DNA of 31,894 nt from the NCBI GenBank assembly GCA_910587835.1, contig CAJUNQ010000004.1:1-31894 (forward strand), in the 5' to 3' direction. The position numbers and the translations under genes were made by a program. This document shows, piece after piece, positions 7,571 through 15,488 of this stretch (within the stretch, counting starts at the first letter, position 1; every line of letters starts with the position of its first letter). Under the pieces are notes generated by a model. That model saw nothing but the letters and a program-made list of their open reading frames with translations. It did no database searches and had not been told where the DNA came from. Source of the stretch: an uncultured Oscillospiraceae bacterium. Lineage in GTDB: Bacteria; Bacillota; Clostridia; Oscillospirales; Acutalibacteraceae.

Positions 7571-8731
7571 TTACCGGGGCCAGGAGGCCTGGCCCCCGCC
7601 CGGCAGAGTGACAGTAAAAGCTACCATCCCATCCTGGCTCTCTGCGGTGATGCTGCCCCCGTGCAGGACGACGATCTCCTTGGCAATGGCCAGCCCCAGC
7701 CCCGCGCCCCCGGTGCCTGAGGAGCGGGACTCGTCCAGGCGGTAGAATTTTTCAAACAGGGCGGCAAGCTTTTCTTTGGGAATGGTTTTGCCCTGGTTGA
7801 CAATGCGGACTGCCACCGCCCCCTCCTGCTCCTGTGCGGTAATGACGATTTCTGTGTTGGGGTAGCTGTAGGCCGCCGCATTCTTCAGCACGTTCTGAAA
7901 CACCCGGGCCAGCTTGTCCGGGTCCCCAAAGGCAGTAAGGTCCTCCGCCGCTTTCAGCCGGGCGGTGTTGCCGTTTTGCTCAAAAACCGGCAGCAGCTCG
8001 TCTGTCAGCTGGGCCAGCAGATAGTACAGGTCTATGGGCTCTTTCTGTATCACGATTTGCTGCAGGTTGTACCGGGTGATGTCAAAAAACTCGTTAATCA
8101 TCCTTTCCAGCCGGCAGGCCTTGTCCAGGGTAATGCGGGTGTACTTGGCCCGCTGCTCCGGGGGCATGTCCGGGGCCTCGTCCAAAAGGCTCAGGTAGCC
8201 GATCACAGAGGTGAGCGGCGTTTTCAGGTCGTGGGCCAGGTAGGCAATCAGGTCATTTTTGCGGGTGGTTTCCTCCTTCAGCCTGCGCTCGTTCTGCAGC
8301 AGGGCGGACTTGATGTCTGAAAGCTGGGCGGCAATCTCCGCCTGGCTTTGAGGGAACACCTCCACCGCGTCCCGGTCCCCCTCCATATAGGCCCGCAGAC
8401 GCTGGCTGATGTCTGTGACGCTGCGCTTTTCCCGGCGTCTGCCCGCCAGCTGTGCAGTGAGAAAGACAAGCCCCAGCCAAATCAGGGTGATGGTGAGAAA
8501 AACGCCCAACAGCGCAGGCTTAAGACGTCTCCAATCAAGGATGGTATGCACCTCTGCCCAGCCCTCGGCAGGGTAATAGTGGGATTCGGTGATGAGAAAG
8601 GTCTCTTCAAACCAACGGACAAACACCCCGTCCAGTCCATTGTCCACCAGAAAATACAGGGCCGAACAGGCCGCGAACCCGGCAGTCAGCAGCATGAGCA
8701 GCTGTAGTATTGTTGTGATGCTACGTTTCAA
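7571..8731 (-). CDS. VanS-like sensor histidine kinase
   Basis: A 386-aa membrane kinase. TM1 is at about 10-29 and TM2 at about 73-93, with a short ~40-residue outside loop. A HAMP-like linker leads to the dimerisation helix LAHDLKTPLTSVIGYLSLL with H167, then LARVFQNVLKNAAAYS (N box) and GGAGLGLAIA (G2, 341-350). The kinase core closely matches VanS proteins of glycopeptide-resistance clusters as I recall them (for example the ITRYNLQ and FEKFYRLDESRSS segments). The TTG start overlaps the vanR-like stop by 11 nt, so translation is coupled. No vanH, vanA/B or vanX-type gene is nearby, so the regulated process is open. The kinase assignment is certain; the ligand is unknown. Confidence 0.92.
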   Translation of the reverse strand: MKRSITTILQLLMLLTAGFAACSALYFLVDNGLDGVFVRWFEETFLITESHYYPAEGWAEVHTILDWRRLKPALLGVFLTITLIWLGLVFLTAQLAGRRREKRSVTDISQRLRAYMEGDRDAVEVFPQSQAEIAAQLSDIKSALLQNERRLKEETTRKNDLIAYLAHDLKTPLTSVIGYLSLLDEAPDMPPEQRAKYTRITLDKACRLERMINEFFDITRYNLQQIVIQKEPIDLYYLLAQLTDELLPVFEQNGNTARLKAAEDLTAFGDPDKLARVFQNVLKNAAAYSYPNTEIVITAQEQEGAVAVRIVNQGKTIPKEKLAALFEKFYRLDESRSSGTGGAGLGLAIAKEIVVLHGGSITAESQDGMVAFTVTLPGGGQASWPR

Positions 8732-9410
8732 TTTGATACCCCACTCCCCATACTGTTTTGATATACCCCGCGCCCGGGCCCAGCTTTTCCCGCAAATGGC
8801 GGATGTGCACCGTGATGGTGTTGTTGGACTTGGTATAATACTCGTCCTGCCAGATCTGGTGGAACAACTCCTCTCCGCTGACCACCCGGCCCTTGTTCTC
8901 CAACAGAATCCGCAGAATGGAGAACTCGGTGGGGGTCAGCGCCAGGGGCCTGCCGTCCGCCTGGCACTGGTGGGTTTTCACATCCATCCAAAGGCCTCCC
9001 TGCTCCAAAACGTCCGGCTCGGGGGCAGCCCTGGCAGGGTTATACCGCTGATACCGGCGCAGCTGGGCCTTTACCCGGGCCACCAGCTCCAAGGGCCGGA
9101 AGGGCTTGGCAACATAGTCGTCCGCCCCCAGGGTCAGGCCGGTAATTTTGTCGGTCTCCTCTGCTTTGGCTGTAAGCATAATCACCGGGTAGTTGTGCCG
9201 CTCACGGAGCTTCTGGCAAATGGCAAAGCCAGTGACGCCAGGCAGCATCACATCCAGAATGGCCAGGTCCAGCTCTGTGGATTCTATACATGCCAGCGCC
9301 TCCCTGGCCGTGTAGAACTTGTACACCTCATAGTTCTCGTTGCGCAAATACAGCTCTACCAGGTCGGCAATCTCTTTTTCGTCGTCCACCACCAGAATCC
9401 TCTCCGGCAT
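8721..9410 (-). CDS. VanR-like OmpR/PhoB response regulator
   Basis: A 229-aa two-domain regulator. The receiver has D9-D10, phospho-acceptor D53 in LAILDVMLPG, T80 and K102 in AKPFRPLELVARVKAQLRRY. The C-terminal winged helix contains LTPTEFSILRILLENKG and KSNNTITVHIRHLREKL. Over its length it reads like VanR of vancomycin-resistance clusters. ATG at 9410 lies 8 nt after AGGAGG; the GTG at 9419 overlaps the ribosome-binding site and is rejected. It is the first gene of the vanR-vanS-like pair and has a good sigma-A promoter. Targets outside this window are unknown. Confidence 0.93.
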   Translation of the reverse strand: MPERILVVDDEKEIADLVELYLRNENYEVYKFYTAREALACIESTELDLAILDVMLPGVTGFAICQKLRERHNYPVIMLTAKAEETDKITGLTLGADDYVAKPFRPLELVARVKAQLRRYQRYNPARAAPEPDVLEQGGLWMDVKTHQCQADGRPLALTPTEFSILRILLENKGRVVSGEELFHQIWQDEYYTKSNNTITVHIRHLREKLGPGAGYIKTVWGVGYQIET

Positions 9411-9433
9411 ATCCGCCACCTCCTCACCTCTTT

Positions 9434-9462
9434 ATTTTAGCAAATCTACGCCCCGGCGGCAA
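9434..9462 (-). promoter_or_regulatory. Sigma-A promoter of the vanRS-like operon
   Basis: Minus strand -35 TTGCCG (9457-9462), 17-bp spacer, -10 TAAAAT (9434-9439). An inverted repeat TAAGA/TCTTA at 9486-9498 lies about 30 bp upstream of the -35, where an activator such as the regulator itself could bind; that role is inferred. Confidence 0.7.
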
Positions 9463-9698
9463 TAGAGAAAGAAGGGAGAAATGGTTAAGATTTTCTTAGG
9501 GTTTGCTTTTGCGGGAGATTATAGAACCATGGCAGGAGCGTGCGGGCGGGATGGCTCTGCCGGCTTACTTAAAAGGGTGTCTCAGAGGCTGCTTCAGCCC
9601 CTGGACGCCCTTCCTTCTCAGACTGCCAGAAGGCCCCTGCATGTTACAAAAAAGTATACTTTCTTGCAAATGCTGCCTGGGGAAAGAGGCGAAGACGT

Positions 9699-10000
9699 AT
9701 GTACAAAAAGCTGTTGGCCTTGTTGCTATGCTTCATGCTGGCGGCTCTGGCGGCAGAGGTCCAGGTTCCGCCCCAGGCAGCGGAGGATGACCTCTCTGAG
9801 CCGGATGTGCCCATGAACCCTACCCCATCCCAGCGGATGACACTGCCCCGGCAGAAGCGTTTGGGTCTATCACTGGCGTGCGCCTGCCCAGCATCCTTGA
9901 GAGGACGTCGCCTACTACAAGAGCTTTACGCGATAATTTCTCTAAGCTTTCAGCATTACCTCAGTCTCAAAGGCTGTAGGTCGTGTTTTTATAAGCCCTT
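9699..10000 (+). pseudogene. Probable decayed secreted-protein gene
   Basis: An ATG at 9699 after a GAGG site encodes a convincing signal peptide (MYKKLLALLLCFMLAALAAE) and an acidic Pro-rich continuation to about 9830, then the frame becomes Arg/Cys-rich. Other plus-strand frames then carry protein-like pieces: ADDTAPAEAFGSITGVRLPS from 9833, EDVAYYKSFTR from 9901 and DNFSKLSALPQSQRL from 9932. This pattern fits a small secreted protein broken by several frameshifts. The order and reading of the later pieces are my interpretation. A short genuine 110-aa protein from 9699-10031 is the less likely alternative. Confidence 0.4.
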
Positions 10001-10134
10001 TTGGGGTAGATGGATGACTCCTTCTGAATGACCATGTGAAAAGCCCCCCACATACCCAACGCCCTAGAGCCTTGACATAGGATGCTGCGCACAGCTTCAT
10101 GCAGCACAGTCTTAGGAACTCTACCCATAAGCGG

Positions 10135-10163
10135 TTGACATTTTCCTCACCATATGCTATGAT
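10135..10163 (+). promoter_or_regulatory. Consensus sigma-A promoter of the SLH gene
   Basis: Perfect -35 TTGACA (10135-10140), 17-bp spacer, -10 TATGAT (10158-10163). The leader is only about 30 nt and carries GGGAGG before the start. Confidence 0.85.
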
Positions 10164-10198
10164 TGTTTTAAACAAAAAACGTAGGGAGGTAAGCAAAT

Positions 10199-11257
10199 AT
10201 GTCAGAGATTATTGCGGCAAAGGGTCGGACATCCATCAGGCGGTGGCAGCGGCTTCTGGCGGTTACGCTGGCTCTGTTGCTGGGGGCAGTATGGGTCATA
10301 CCGGCAAGCCCCGCAGATGCGGAAGCGGCGTACACAGATATTCCCGGGGAGAACCACTGGTCGCATGAGGGCATCCTTTTTGTGATTTCTGAAGGCTGGA
10401 TGACGGGGACTGGCAACGGCAGCTTTTCTCCCCAAAGGATAACGAGCCGGGCTGCGCTGGCCGCTGTGCTGTACCGCATTGCCGGTTCGCCGGAAACGGG
10501 CATGTCCGCGGATTTTAAGGATGTCCCCCCAAACGCCTGGTACCAAAAAGCCGTGGACTGGGCTTTTCTGACAGGAGTGTCCAGGGGATGCTCCGAAACA
10601 GCCTTTGGGCCTGACGACGCCCTTACCAGAGAACAGGCGGTTACCATGCTCTACAGCTTTGCTCAGTCGTGTGGCTATTCCCAGACAGAGCTGTCGCTTT
10701 TTTATGACCAGGATGGAGCCTATATGACCTATGCTGATTCTGACCAAGTCAGCCAGTGGGCAATTCCCGCCGTAAATTGGTGCCTGAACGCAGGACTGCT
10801 CCAAGGCAGGGAAAAAGACGGCGCTCTTTTGCTTGACCCCAAGGGCCTGGTCACCAGAGAGCAATTAGCGGCAATCCTGTACCGTTTTGACCATATAGTG
10901 AAGTGGCCTGGAAAAGGGGATGCCCTGGGAACCGAAAGCAACCGGTTAACGGTTAAGGGACTGTTGACATCGCCAAGCTATGTGATCAACGAGGCCGACG
11001 CCGCTCTCCTGGAGGAGCTTCTGGCGGACGAGGGCTGGGAAAAGACAGAAGATTTTTTGGAGTATCCCCCCTCGTTCACCCTCCATTTGGGTGATACCCA
11101 GTACCTGTTCTATGTAAGGGATGGGGCATGGCTGAATCAATGCGGCTTCATCACAACCCAAGAGGATGGGGAAAAGGCCTCTGGCGGCATGACCCCTGCA
11201 GAGCCCGCCGTGCTGCAAAGAGTCATTGATATCTGCCAGCATTATACGCCTGAATAA
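10199..11257 (+). CDS. SLH-domain cell-surface protein
   Basis: A 352-aa exported protein. A signal peptide (about 1-43: basic RRWQR, hydrophobic LLAVTLALLLGAVWVI, cleavage near ADAEA) is followed by three S-layer homology repeats: about 45-100 (WSHEGILFVISEGWMTG, FSPQRITSRAALAAVLYRIAG), 105-160 (FKDVPPNAWYQKAVDWAF, FGPDDALTREQAVTMLYSFA) and 175-235 (WAIPAVNWCLNAGLLQG, LVTREQLAAILYRF). SLH repeats anchor proteins to pyruvylated wall polymer. The last ~115 residues form an unrecognised domain. The ATG lies 9 nt after AGGGAGG. It is a single-gene unit with its own strong promoter and terminator. The attached function is unknown. Confidence 0.92.
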   Translation: MSEIIAAKGRTSIRRWQRLLAVTLALLLGAVWVIPASPADAEAAYTDIPGENHWSHEGILFVISEGWMTGTGNGSFSPQRITSRAALAAVLYRIAGSPETGMSADFKDVPPNAWYQKAVDWAFLTGVSRGCSETAFGPDDALTREQAVTMLYSFAQSCGYSQTELSLFYDQDGAYMTYADSDQVSQWAIPAVNWCLNAGLLQGREKDGALLLDPKGLVTREQLAAILYRFDHIVKWPGKGDALGTESNRLTVKGLLTSPSYVINEADAALLEELLADEGWEKTEDFLEYPPSFTLHLGDTQYLFYVRDGAWLNQCGFITTQEDGEKASGGMTPAEPAVLQRVIDICQHYTPE

Positions 11258-11286
11258 TGAATTCTTTGATTGCAAAGCGGACCGTG

Positions 11287-11327
11287 AAAAAGCTGAGGAC
11301 AGGAGCATTCCCGTCCTCAGCTTTTTT
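11287..11327. terminator. Terminator between SLH and PilZ genes
   Basis: A perfect 14-bp stem AAAAGCTGAGGAC.../GTCCTCAGCTTTT with T runs on both sides serves the SLH gene and, from the other strand, the PilZ gene. Confidence 0.9.
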
Positions 11328-11375
11328 CGTTTCCGGCCGGCCTATCTTTATTCTTCTCTATGCTTTTACCAATGG

Positions 11376-12065
11376 TCAGGAACGCCCTCTTTTTTGGCGC
11401 TGGGCCGTAAAAATGTTTTTTGTTATTTGCTCCTGGTCCGTCTCGGTCAGTCCTATAAACCGGCACCCATATTCAAATTTGCCATCGTCTTTCTCTATGA
11501 CGCGGACGATTTCAGCGAACATAGCCGACTCTGGCCTCTCCTCCAACAGCCTGACCTTCAGCAAAAATTTGTCGCCCTCGTGGTATTTGTACTCCGAGCC
11601 GACATTGGCCCCGCCCACGCTGATATTCAGCAGCTTGCAGGGCTTTTCCCCCATTGACAGGCCGCTGAACATTGTGGCGGTGGCTTCCAGGTTTGTGTCC
11701 AGCCGGAAAAAAGCGCGGTCATTGCCCACATGAACAACGGTCAATTCCTCCACCTGCCATATATGCTTGGGGCCGGGCGTAATGACGCCCTCCATATACA
11801 CCGCTTTTCTCTCATAGTCGCTATATCCGCGAATCCTGGCATGGATGGACTCTGTGTCCTCGGCAATTTCGGATTCGGAATACTGGTGCAGCTCCGCTTT
11901 GTCTCCATGCAGGCCAAGCAGCTTTGCCACAAAAAGCAGCTGCCCTGCATCCGTTGTTACTTCCACCCGCATACCGGAATAAACGCCCAGGCTCTCGTTG
12001 GCTTCCTTGCTTTCCTGAGGCGGCTGCGCTTTCGTCTTCCTACTGAAAAGGTCAAATAAACCCAC
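11376..12065 (-). CDS. PilZ-domain c-di-GMP receptor
   Basis: A 229-aa soluble protein. The C-terminal half is a PilZ domain with both c-di-GMP binding motifs: R117-A-F-F-R121 (RxxxR) and N147-I-S-V-G-G152 ([D/N]xSxxG). The N-terminal ~100 residues look like the YcgR-type N-domain (GMRVEVTTDAGQLLFVAKLL). Such proteins bind c-di-GMP and act on flagella or other targets. A GTG start at 12065 follows GGAGG by 6 nt. It lies 42 nt downstream of the diguanylate cyclase gene on the same strand, so producer and receptor are probably co-expressed. The partner is unknown; a flagellar-brake or surface role is possible. Confidence 0.9.
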   Translation of the reverse strand: MGLFDLFSRKTKAQPPQESKEANESLGVYSGMRVEVTTDAGQLLFVAKLLGLHGDKAELHQYSESEIAEDTESIHARIRGYSDYERKAVYMEGVITPGPKHIWQVEELTVVHVGNDRAFFRLDTNLEATATMFSGLSMGEKPCKLLNISVGGANVGSEYKYHEGDKFLLKVRLLEERPESAMFAEIVRVIEKDDGKFEYGCRFIGLTETDQEQITKNIFTAQRQKRGRS

Positions 12066-12107
12066 AATATTCCTCCCTGTTGTTCTAGCTTCTCAAGGCT
12101 GACCGGA

Positions 12108-13028
12108 TTATCTTTTCTCCCACAGCTGCTTCAGCTTTTCATCGGCCCAAACGACCCGGTTCCGTCCGGACTTCTTTGCGTCGTACAGCATGGTGTCCGC
12201 AACTTTTAGGCAAAAGCCGTAGTCAGTCCCCAGCTCGGGCATCACAGTGACCCCGCCGATACTGACCGTGACCCACTGAGCCACAGACGGGTCATGGGGA
12301 ATGTGCAGGTTTTCTACCTCGCGGCGGATGTTTTGCAAATGCTCAAATATCTGCTGGGAGGAGTCGCCCATAACCAGCGCGACAAATTCCTCGCCGCCGT
12401 AGCGGGCCAGAAAATCCGTGCTGCGCTGCAAGCGGGACGCCGCCGTCTGCGCCACAGTGGCGATCACTTTATCTCCGGCAGGATGGCCAAAGGTGTCGTT
12501 ATACACCTTGAAGCGGTCGATGTCAAACATGCAGATGGAGATGGGAACCTGCAGCCGGATGGCCTCGCTCCACATGGTGGCGCTGCACTGCTCATACCCG
12601 CGCCGGTTCGCAATCCCTGTGAGCTGGTCGGTCATGGATTGCTGCTCAATCTGCCTGTGATAGCGGTACAGCTTGACATGTGTGTTGACCCTCGCCTTCA
12701 CAATCAGAGGGTTGAACGGCTTGGTGATATAGTCAACCGCCCCCAGAATCAGCCCACGCTGCTCGTCTGCCACGCCGGACAAGCTGGTAATCAATATGAC
12801 CGGGACGCTTTGGGTAATGATTTCCTCCTGCAGCTTTTTCAAGAGTGTAAAACCGTCCATTCCTGGCATCACAACATCCAGCAGAATGAGCGAGAAGTTT
12901 CCGTCGCTTGCCCAACGCAGCCCATCCTCGGCCCTCTGGGCAACGGTAACATCGTACTCGTCCTCCAGAATGGCCTTTAACCGGGCTGCTTGCACAATGC
13001 TGTCGTCTACAATCAAAATTTTTTCCAT
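12108..13028 (-). CDS. Response regulator with GGDEF diguanylate cyclase domain
   Basis: A 306-aa PleD-like protein. The receiver domain (1-120) has D8-D9, phospho-acceptor D51 in LILLDVVMPG and K103 in ITKPFNPL. The GGDEF domain (about 130-300) has the intact active-site motif RYGGEEF (GGEEF at 211-215), DIDRFKVYND and the inhibitory I-site R202-S-T-D205 exactly five residues upstream. It should make c-di-GMP when phosphorylated and be product-inhibited. ATG 13028 is 7 nt after AGGGG; ATG 13034 abuts that site and is less likely. No cognate kinase is adjacent. Upstream DNA holds two palindromic operator-like repeats. Confidence 0.93.
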   Translation of the reverse strand: MEKILIVDDSIVQAARLKAILEDEYDVTVAQRAEDGLRWASDGNFSLILLDVVMPGMDGFTLLKKLQEEIITQSVPVILITSLSGVADEQRGLILGAVDYITKPFNPLIVKARVNTHVKLYRYHRQIEQQSMTDQLTGIANRRGYEQCSATMWSEAIRLQVPISICMFDIDRFKVYNDTFGHPAGDKVIATVAQTAASRLQRSTDFLARYGGEEFVALVMGDSSQQIFEHLQNIRREVENLHIPHDPSVAQWVTVSIGGVTVMPELGTDYGFCLKVADTMLYDAKKSGRNRVVWADEKLKQLWEKR

Positions 13029-13247
13029 AAGCATGCCCCTTCACTATGTTTACTTCAAACTTTCTATTGACAACTCGATTTTATGTGTAAGGAATCAAAA
13101 AAGGCGCAAAAAGACAGGTGAGATCAAAACAGAGAGCATCTCGTCAGTTTTTTTAAGCTTGGCAGAAAGCCGTTTTTCCTGTATCATGCGATATGTATGC
13201 TGACTGGTTGCGGTCAAAACAACAACGCAATCAGATGATTATTCCAA

Positions 13248-13263
13248 GGTAGTGAATGTTCAC
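13248..13263. promoter_or_regulatory. Operator-like repeat, copy 1
   Basis: GGTAGTGAATGTTCAC contains the inverted repeat GTGAA/TTCAC. It matches copy 2 at 13316-13330 with one change over GGTAGTGAAYGTTCA. A palindrome of this size near a TetR gene suggests a repressor site; which protein binds is inferred. Confidence 0.6.
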
Positions 13264-13315
13264 CCCTTTCAAAGATTCAAAAAATTCCCCAAAAACCATA
13301 CTTCAAAACCGGAGA

Positions 13316-13330
13316 GGTAGTGAACGTTCA
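13316..13330. promoter_or_regulatory. Operator-like repeat, copy 2
   Basis: GGTAGTGAACGTTCA contains the perfect 10-bp palindrome TGAACGTTCA (13321-13330). Its centre is 68 bp from that of copy 1. Both copies have the same orientation and lie between the TetR gene end and the GGDEF gene start. Confidence 0.6.
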
Positions 13331-13342
13331 TTAACTTATGCC

Positions 13343-13367
13343 TAAAAATGAACCGCCTTTCAGCGGT
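13343..13367 (-). terminator. Short terminator of the TetR gene
   Basis: On the minus strand ACCGC/GCGGT with a 6-nt loop (13352-13367) is followed by TCATTTTTAGG, just downstream of the TetR stop codon. Confidence 0.55.
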
Positions 13368-13373
13368 ACATCT

Positions 13374-13997
13374 CTATTTTCTCCCCCATTTTTTGGGTTT
13401 GTTGGGCTTCAAATAGCCGCTTAGCCCGCTGCTCAACAACTGAAACACGGTGTCCTCGGTTTCCTGGTTGTTCGGCAATATTCCCTCTACCACATATTTT
13501 GCGTACATAACCGTGGATGTGAGGACATGGAGCCACAGCAAATCCTGATTGATCCGGTCCAGGCTTGGAAAAACCCTTTTGAAAACCTGAACCATCCCAA
13601 GAAATGTCTTGAAATAGGTCACATCCCGGGTCTTGTCGTACTCTGGGAAAAACGCGCTGTCCCGGAAACGATGATAAAAAACAGTTTCATCCGGGTGGGA
13701 CGTCCAGAACCGGAAATAGGGCAGCCACAGACCCTTGATCGCTCCCATCGGGTCCGTAAGCATTGCCAGAGGATTGAACCTCAAATGCTCAAAAATCACC
13801 GCCACCTGTTTGTCCACATAAGTAAAGCACTCTACCAACAGCTGCTCCTTGCCATCGAAGTGGCGGTAAATCGCCCCTGACGAAACGCCTGCCAGCTCGC
13901 TGACATTCTGGATGCGTACCCCCTCAAGGCCGTATTGCCGCACAGCCTTGATTGCCGCAAGAATGATTCGTGTTTTGGTGTCATCCAGCGTGACCAC
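13374..13997 (-). CDS. TetR-family transcriptional regulator
   Basis: A 207-aa regulator. The N-terminal TetR helix-turn-helix is clear: TRIILAAIKAVRQYGLEGV then VSELAGVSSGAIYRHFDGKEQLL at about 32-54. The ligand-binding part (about 60-200) is helical and rich in aromatic residues and shows no resemblance I can name. A GTG start at 13997 follows a G-rich GGGGGGAA site with short spacing; no better in-frame start exists. It has its own sigma-A promoter. The nearest candidate operators (13248-13330) lie downstream of it, before the GGDEF-PilZ operon, suggesting it controls that operon; this is inferred. Confidence 0.9.
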   Translation of the reverse strand: MVTLDDTKTRIILAAIKAVRQYGLEGVRIQNVSELAGVSSGAIYRHFDGKEQLLVECFTYVDKQVAVIFEHLRFNPLAMLTDPMGAIKGLWLPYFRFWTSHPDETVFYHRFRDSAFFPEYDKTRDVTYFKTFLGMVQVFKRVFPSLDRINQDLLWLHVLTSTVMYAKYVVEGILPNNQETEDTVFQLLSSGLSGYLKPNKPKKWGRK

Positions 13998-14038
13998 TTC
14001 CCCCCTGCAGGCTTCTCCTGTCAGCCGCTTACAGAGTA

Positions 14039-14067
14039 ATTATATACCACTTTGCTCCTTTTGGCAA
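14039..14067 (-). promoter_or_regulatory. Sigma-A promoter of the TetR gene
   Basis: Minus strand -35 TTGCCA (14062-14067), 17-bp spacer, consensus -10 TATAAT (14039-14044). The rest of the 311-bp gap (14068-14238) shows nothing further that I recognise. Confidence 0.8.
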
Positions 14068-14238
14068 TACTTTTTCGCTTATTTATCCACCGTATATTAA
14101 CCATTTAGAAGCGCCTTATAGGCAAAGTTTTGTGACAAGTTCCCGCTAAAATAGAAAACCAATTTTCCAAAAAGCAACCGCGATGTGATTCCCTCAATAA
14201 TGTCCACCTGGATAAGCTCAAGTAAAACCCCACCCACC

Positions 14239-14281
14239 AAAAAAGAACGGCAAGAGACAAGCTCTCAACCGTTCTTTTTTT
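14239..14281. terminator. Terminator of the 367-aa gene
   Basis: The stem AAAAAAGAACGG/CCGTTCTTTTTT has an inner GAGA/TCTC helix. On the minus strand a T run follows, ending the leftward 367-aa gene. Confidence 0.85.
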
Positions 14282-14308
14282 GCTGACTCCATGAGGCGGA
14301 CGCCTGTC

Positions 14309-15412
14309 CTACGCCCGAAGATTCAGCCCCCGGTCCATGGACCGCAGGGAGGCATAGTGGGGCGGCGTTACCTGGAAATTCTTCAGGAATTGGTTCATGG
14401 CGGCAAAGCCCTTTTTGCTGGCAGGCTGAAATTGGAGCAGACTGCCCAGGTTCTTCTGGTCCGCGTCCAGAAGCCCGGTGACGCTGAAATGGAAGTCCCG
14501 GGAAAGGGTTTGCAAAGCGCCGGAGGCGTCCAGAAACGAGGCCCATACCCGGGCGGCAAGTCCCTCGGTCACAGGCGCGTCCGGGTCGTCCACCGGCGTC
14601 AGCTCCGGCTCAGGGGCAATGCCGGGCTCGTAGAAAAACTGAAAGCCCTCCGGCGGGACCATGTCATAATCCAGAATCCACGGGTCCTCCGCCAGGGTCA
14701 GCCCGCCGGGAATCACATTGCTGTGCCCGGAGACAGCGGTGTTGAAATTCCGGTGGCTGAACAGCCCCAGGGCCTCATAGTCGGGAATCTCAAACTGGTC
14801 CAGCCCCCGCTCCTCCGCCATTTTTGTCACGCGACCGGTAATGGCCCCAATGGCCTCCTCGCTCTGGTGGTAGTACCTGGCGTTATAATACCGGAACTGC
14901 GCCCCCTCCCGGGAGGCGTACTGCTGCCCCTCTGCCTGGTTGCGCCGGACAGCCGCGCTGAGGATGCGCTCCCGGAAGTGGTCGTATACTGTGGAGAGAG
15001 CAACCTCCTCCATGCCCCCTGCGGCGGCAGGCACAGGGTACTGGCTCTCCCGGCAGGCGGTGAGAAAGTCTCCGGCAAGACGCTCAAAGGCGTTGGCCAG
15101 ACCCTCCGCAGAGAGGCTGCCGTCAAAAAACTGGTCCGCCAAACGGTCCATCTCCTGGTCCATGGCCTCTACCGCCTTGCTGGTTTTGGGACTGGCATAC
15201 AGCTTACTGTCCGTGAAAAACATTTCCTTCAGCCCCTGAATCTGCCCCTGGTGGGAGGGGAGCGGTTCGGGCTTGCCCCAGGCGGAGGAGTTCAGCTCCT
15301 CCGCTGTCACGGGGCGGCGGTCTTGAAGAGGAACGCGGTTGGACCGGCTCTGCTGGTAAACCTGATAAAGACCTGAGCCAGTAATGGGATTGCTGGCGCT
15401 CAAAGTAACCAC
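14309..15412 (-). CDS. Unknown soluble protein, 367 aa, next to sigG
   Basis: No family recognised. The N-terminal ~60 residues are Ser/Gln/Pro-rich (SASNPITGSGLYQVYQQSRS) and look disordered. The middle is helical (AVEAMDQEMDRLADQFFDG, LANAFERLAGDFLTACRESQ). The C-terminal third is Pro/Asp-rich and ends with helices. There is one cysteine, no signal peptide and no membrane helix. The GTG start at 15412 is the only reasonable one, with a weak AAAGG close by. It lies directly downstream of sigG on the same strand behind a (TA)9 tract, so a forespore or late-sporulation role is possible but unproven. Confidence 0.75.
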   Translation of the reverse strand: MVTLSASNPITGSGLYQVYQQSRSNRVPLQDRRPVTAEELNSSAWGKPEPLPSHQGQIQGLKEMFFTDSKLYASPKTSKAVEAMDQEMDRLADQFFDGSLSAEGLANAFERLAGDFLTACRESQYPVPAAAGGMEEVALSTVYDHFRERILSAAVRRNQAEGQQYASREGAQFRYYNARYYHQSEEAIGAITGRVTKMAEERGLDQFEIPDYEALGLFSHRNFNTAVSGHSNVIPGGLTLAEDPWILDYDMVPPEGFQFFYEPGIAPEPELTPVDDPDAPVTEGLAARVWASFLDASGALQTLSRDFHFSVTGLLDADQKNLGSLLQFQPASKKGFAAMNQFLKNFQVTPPHYASLRSMDRGLNLRA

Positions 15413-15438
15413 TGCCTTTCTACCTGTTTTTTTCTTTC

Positions 15439-15456
15439 TATATATATATATATATA
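15439..15456. repeat. (TA)9 dinucleotide tract
   Basis: Eighteen uninterrupted bases of alternating T and A lie between sigG and the 367-aa gene, about 27 bp before the latter's start codon, with a polypyrimidine run beside it. Such tracts can slip during replication and could alter promoter spacing. Confidence 0.9.
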
Positions 15457-15488
15457 GGTAATCGGCAGCGACAGGAGAAAAATAAGGC

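Noticed and set aside
9942..10196. 84-aa minus-strand frame before the SLH gene
   Set aside because: It covers the strong SLH promoter and lacks a ribosome-binding site.
13029..13373. c-di-GMP riboswitch upstream of the GGDEF gene
   Set aside because: The conserved GEMM sequence blocks were not found in the region.
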